6,320 nucleotides of DNA from Holosporales bacterium (lineage in GTDB: Bacteria > Pseudomonadota > Alphaproteobacteria > RUG11792), in contig JAITIT010000043.1 in assembly GCA_031279295.1 (NCBI GenBank), positions 1 through 6,320 of the forward strand, written 5' to 3'. Positions 5,866-6,320 of this stretch are shown one piece after another. The position numbers were made by a program, and so were the translations under genes. Position 1 is the first letter of the stretch; every line of letters starts with the position of its first letter. Below the pieces are notes generated by a model that saw only the letters and a program-made list of their open reading frames with translations, was not told the DNA's origin and searched no databases.

Positions 5866-6320
5866 TTAGCACACCACCCTGTTCTCAGCGACAGCACCCT
5901 TGAACGCCTTCCCAAGGTATATCGCAACTATGAACCAGAGAATGACGAGTGGGAACCCTATCGCTCCACCAAGCGTAAGGAAGTGCGCCTTCCCAGCAAT
6001 TTCGCCGAACGCAGTCTGCAGTGGTTTCATTAGCATATTGACGAGAGATCCAGCTTCCTTGGAAGCCCTAGATCCAAACGTCTCAATCCATGCCTGGGCC
6101 TTGAAGTGAACATCCTTTGTTGTCGGGATGTAGAGCTGCTTCAACGATGGGCCATTGAGTGCGTAGTTAATCGCCTTGGATCCTACCATCAGTGCGAACA
6201 AGAAGTTCAGAGAATCCATCGACATAAAGCCAACAAGGGCAGCCCCAAGAATTATCGGCATAGCCGCAAGCGCTGCACCGATTCCAAGGAACTTGGTCAC
6301 GTTGCTAACACCAAGTAGCA
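5866..6320 (-). CDS. C-terminal part of a Tlc/Npt-type nucleotide transporter, cut by the window edge
   Basis: About 150 residues are visible, ending at the TAA 5868-5866. The frame stays open to the right edge, so the 5' end is missing. A GTG at 6300 is probably internal, because the family is usually 400-500 residues long. A hydrophobic helix (FLGIGAALAAMPIILGAALV) is followed by another (SLNFLFALMVGSKAINYAL). A loop with YALNGPSLKQLYIPTTKDV and then GSRASKEAGSLVN follows, and the last helix is AIGFPLVILWFIVAIYLG with a short basic tail. The loop matches the layout of the rickettsial and chlamydial ATP/ADP translocase family: a Lys-Tyr-Ser-Leu-like motif, then a Tyr-Ile-Pro motif, then a Gly-Arg/Lys-Gly-containing stretch. 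Such proteins sit in the inner membrane and exchange or import nucleotides from the host cell; the exact substrate cannot be told. It is the first visible gene of the minus-strand cluster, 6 nt before xerC. Another MFS-type carrier is the main alternative. Confidence 0.65.
   Translation of the reverse strand, partial: LLGVSNVTKFLGIGAALAAMPIILGAALVGFMSMDSLNFLFALMVGSKAINYALNGPSLKQLYIPTTKDVHFKAQAWIETFGSRASKEAGSLVNMLMKPLQTAFGEIAGKAHFLTLGGAIGFPLVILWFIVAIYLGKAFKGAVAENRVVC

Noticed and set aside
5227..5869. Plus-strand open frames opposite xerC
   Set aside because: They are antisense to an intact recombinase with all catalytic residues; no independent coding evidence.

Overview
The window looks like a chromosomal segment of an Anaplasma-type member of the Rickettsiales (obligate intracellular Alphaproteobacteria). 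The evidence is a Rickettsiales-style XerC, a Tlc/Npt-type nucleotide transporter tail, intermediate GC, small secreted proteins of unknown function, and a loosely packed, partly decayed gene-free tract. Genus-level assignment is inference from recognised protein style, not from a database match.

Left part (about 1-1437): a plus-strand open frame enters from the left edge and stops at 667. I suspect an Anaplasma surface-antigen (Msp2/Msp3-type) cassette or pseudogene but cannot prove it. A perfect 10-bp hairpin follows its stop codon. About 770 bases without a convincing gene come next. The plus strand is strongly T-depleted from base 1 to about 1320 (about 11% T in 1-660, about 13.5% in 661-1320), across both the open frame and the gene-free part. 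The gene-free part holds protein-like fragments in the same reading frame, broken by stops, which suggests decayed coding sequence.

Middle and right (1438-6320): every gene is on the minus strand. In transcription order they are the C-terminal part of a Tlc/Npt-type nucleotide transporter (cut by the right edge), xerC (chromosome dimer resolution), dnaQ (DNA polymerase III proofreading subunit), a NuoB/PSST-family 4Fe-4S protein, a secreted cysteine-rich protein of unknown function with a 27-bp coding tandem repeat, and glmU (UDP-GlcNAc synthesis). The first four are packed tightly: a 6-nt gap, then a 4-bp ATGA overlap, then a 16-bp overlap. This fits one cotranscribed, translationally coupled unit. 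The secreted-protein gene follows after 43 bp and may have its own -10 box. glmU has a perfect TATAAT box and its own start region, so it is probably an independent unit.

Most of the window is ordinary housekeeping sequence and I see no clear undescribed system. The points most worth a second look are the divergent NuoB-like protein standing apart from other complex I genes, the repeat-bearing secreted protein, and the T-depleted left tract.
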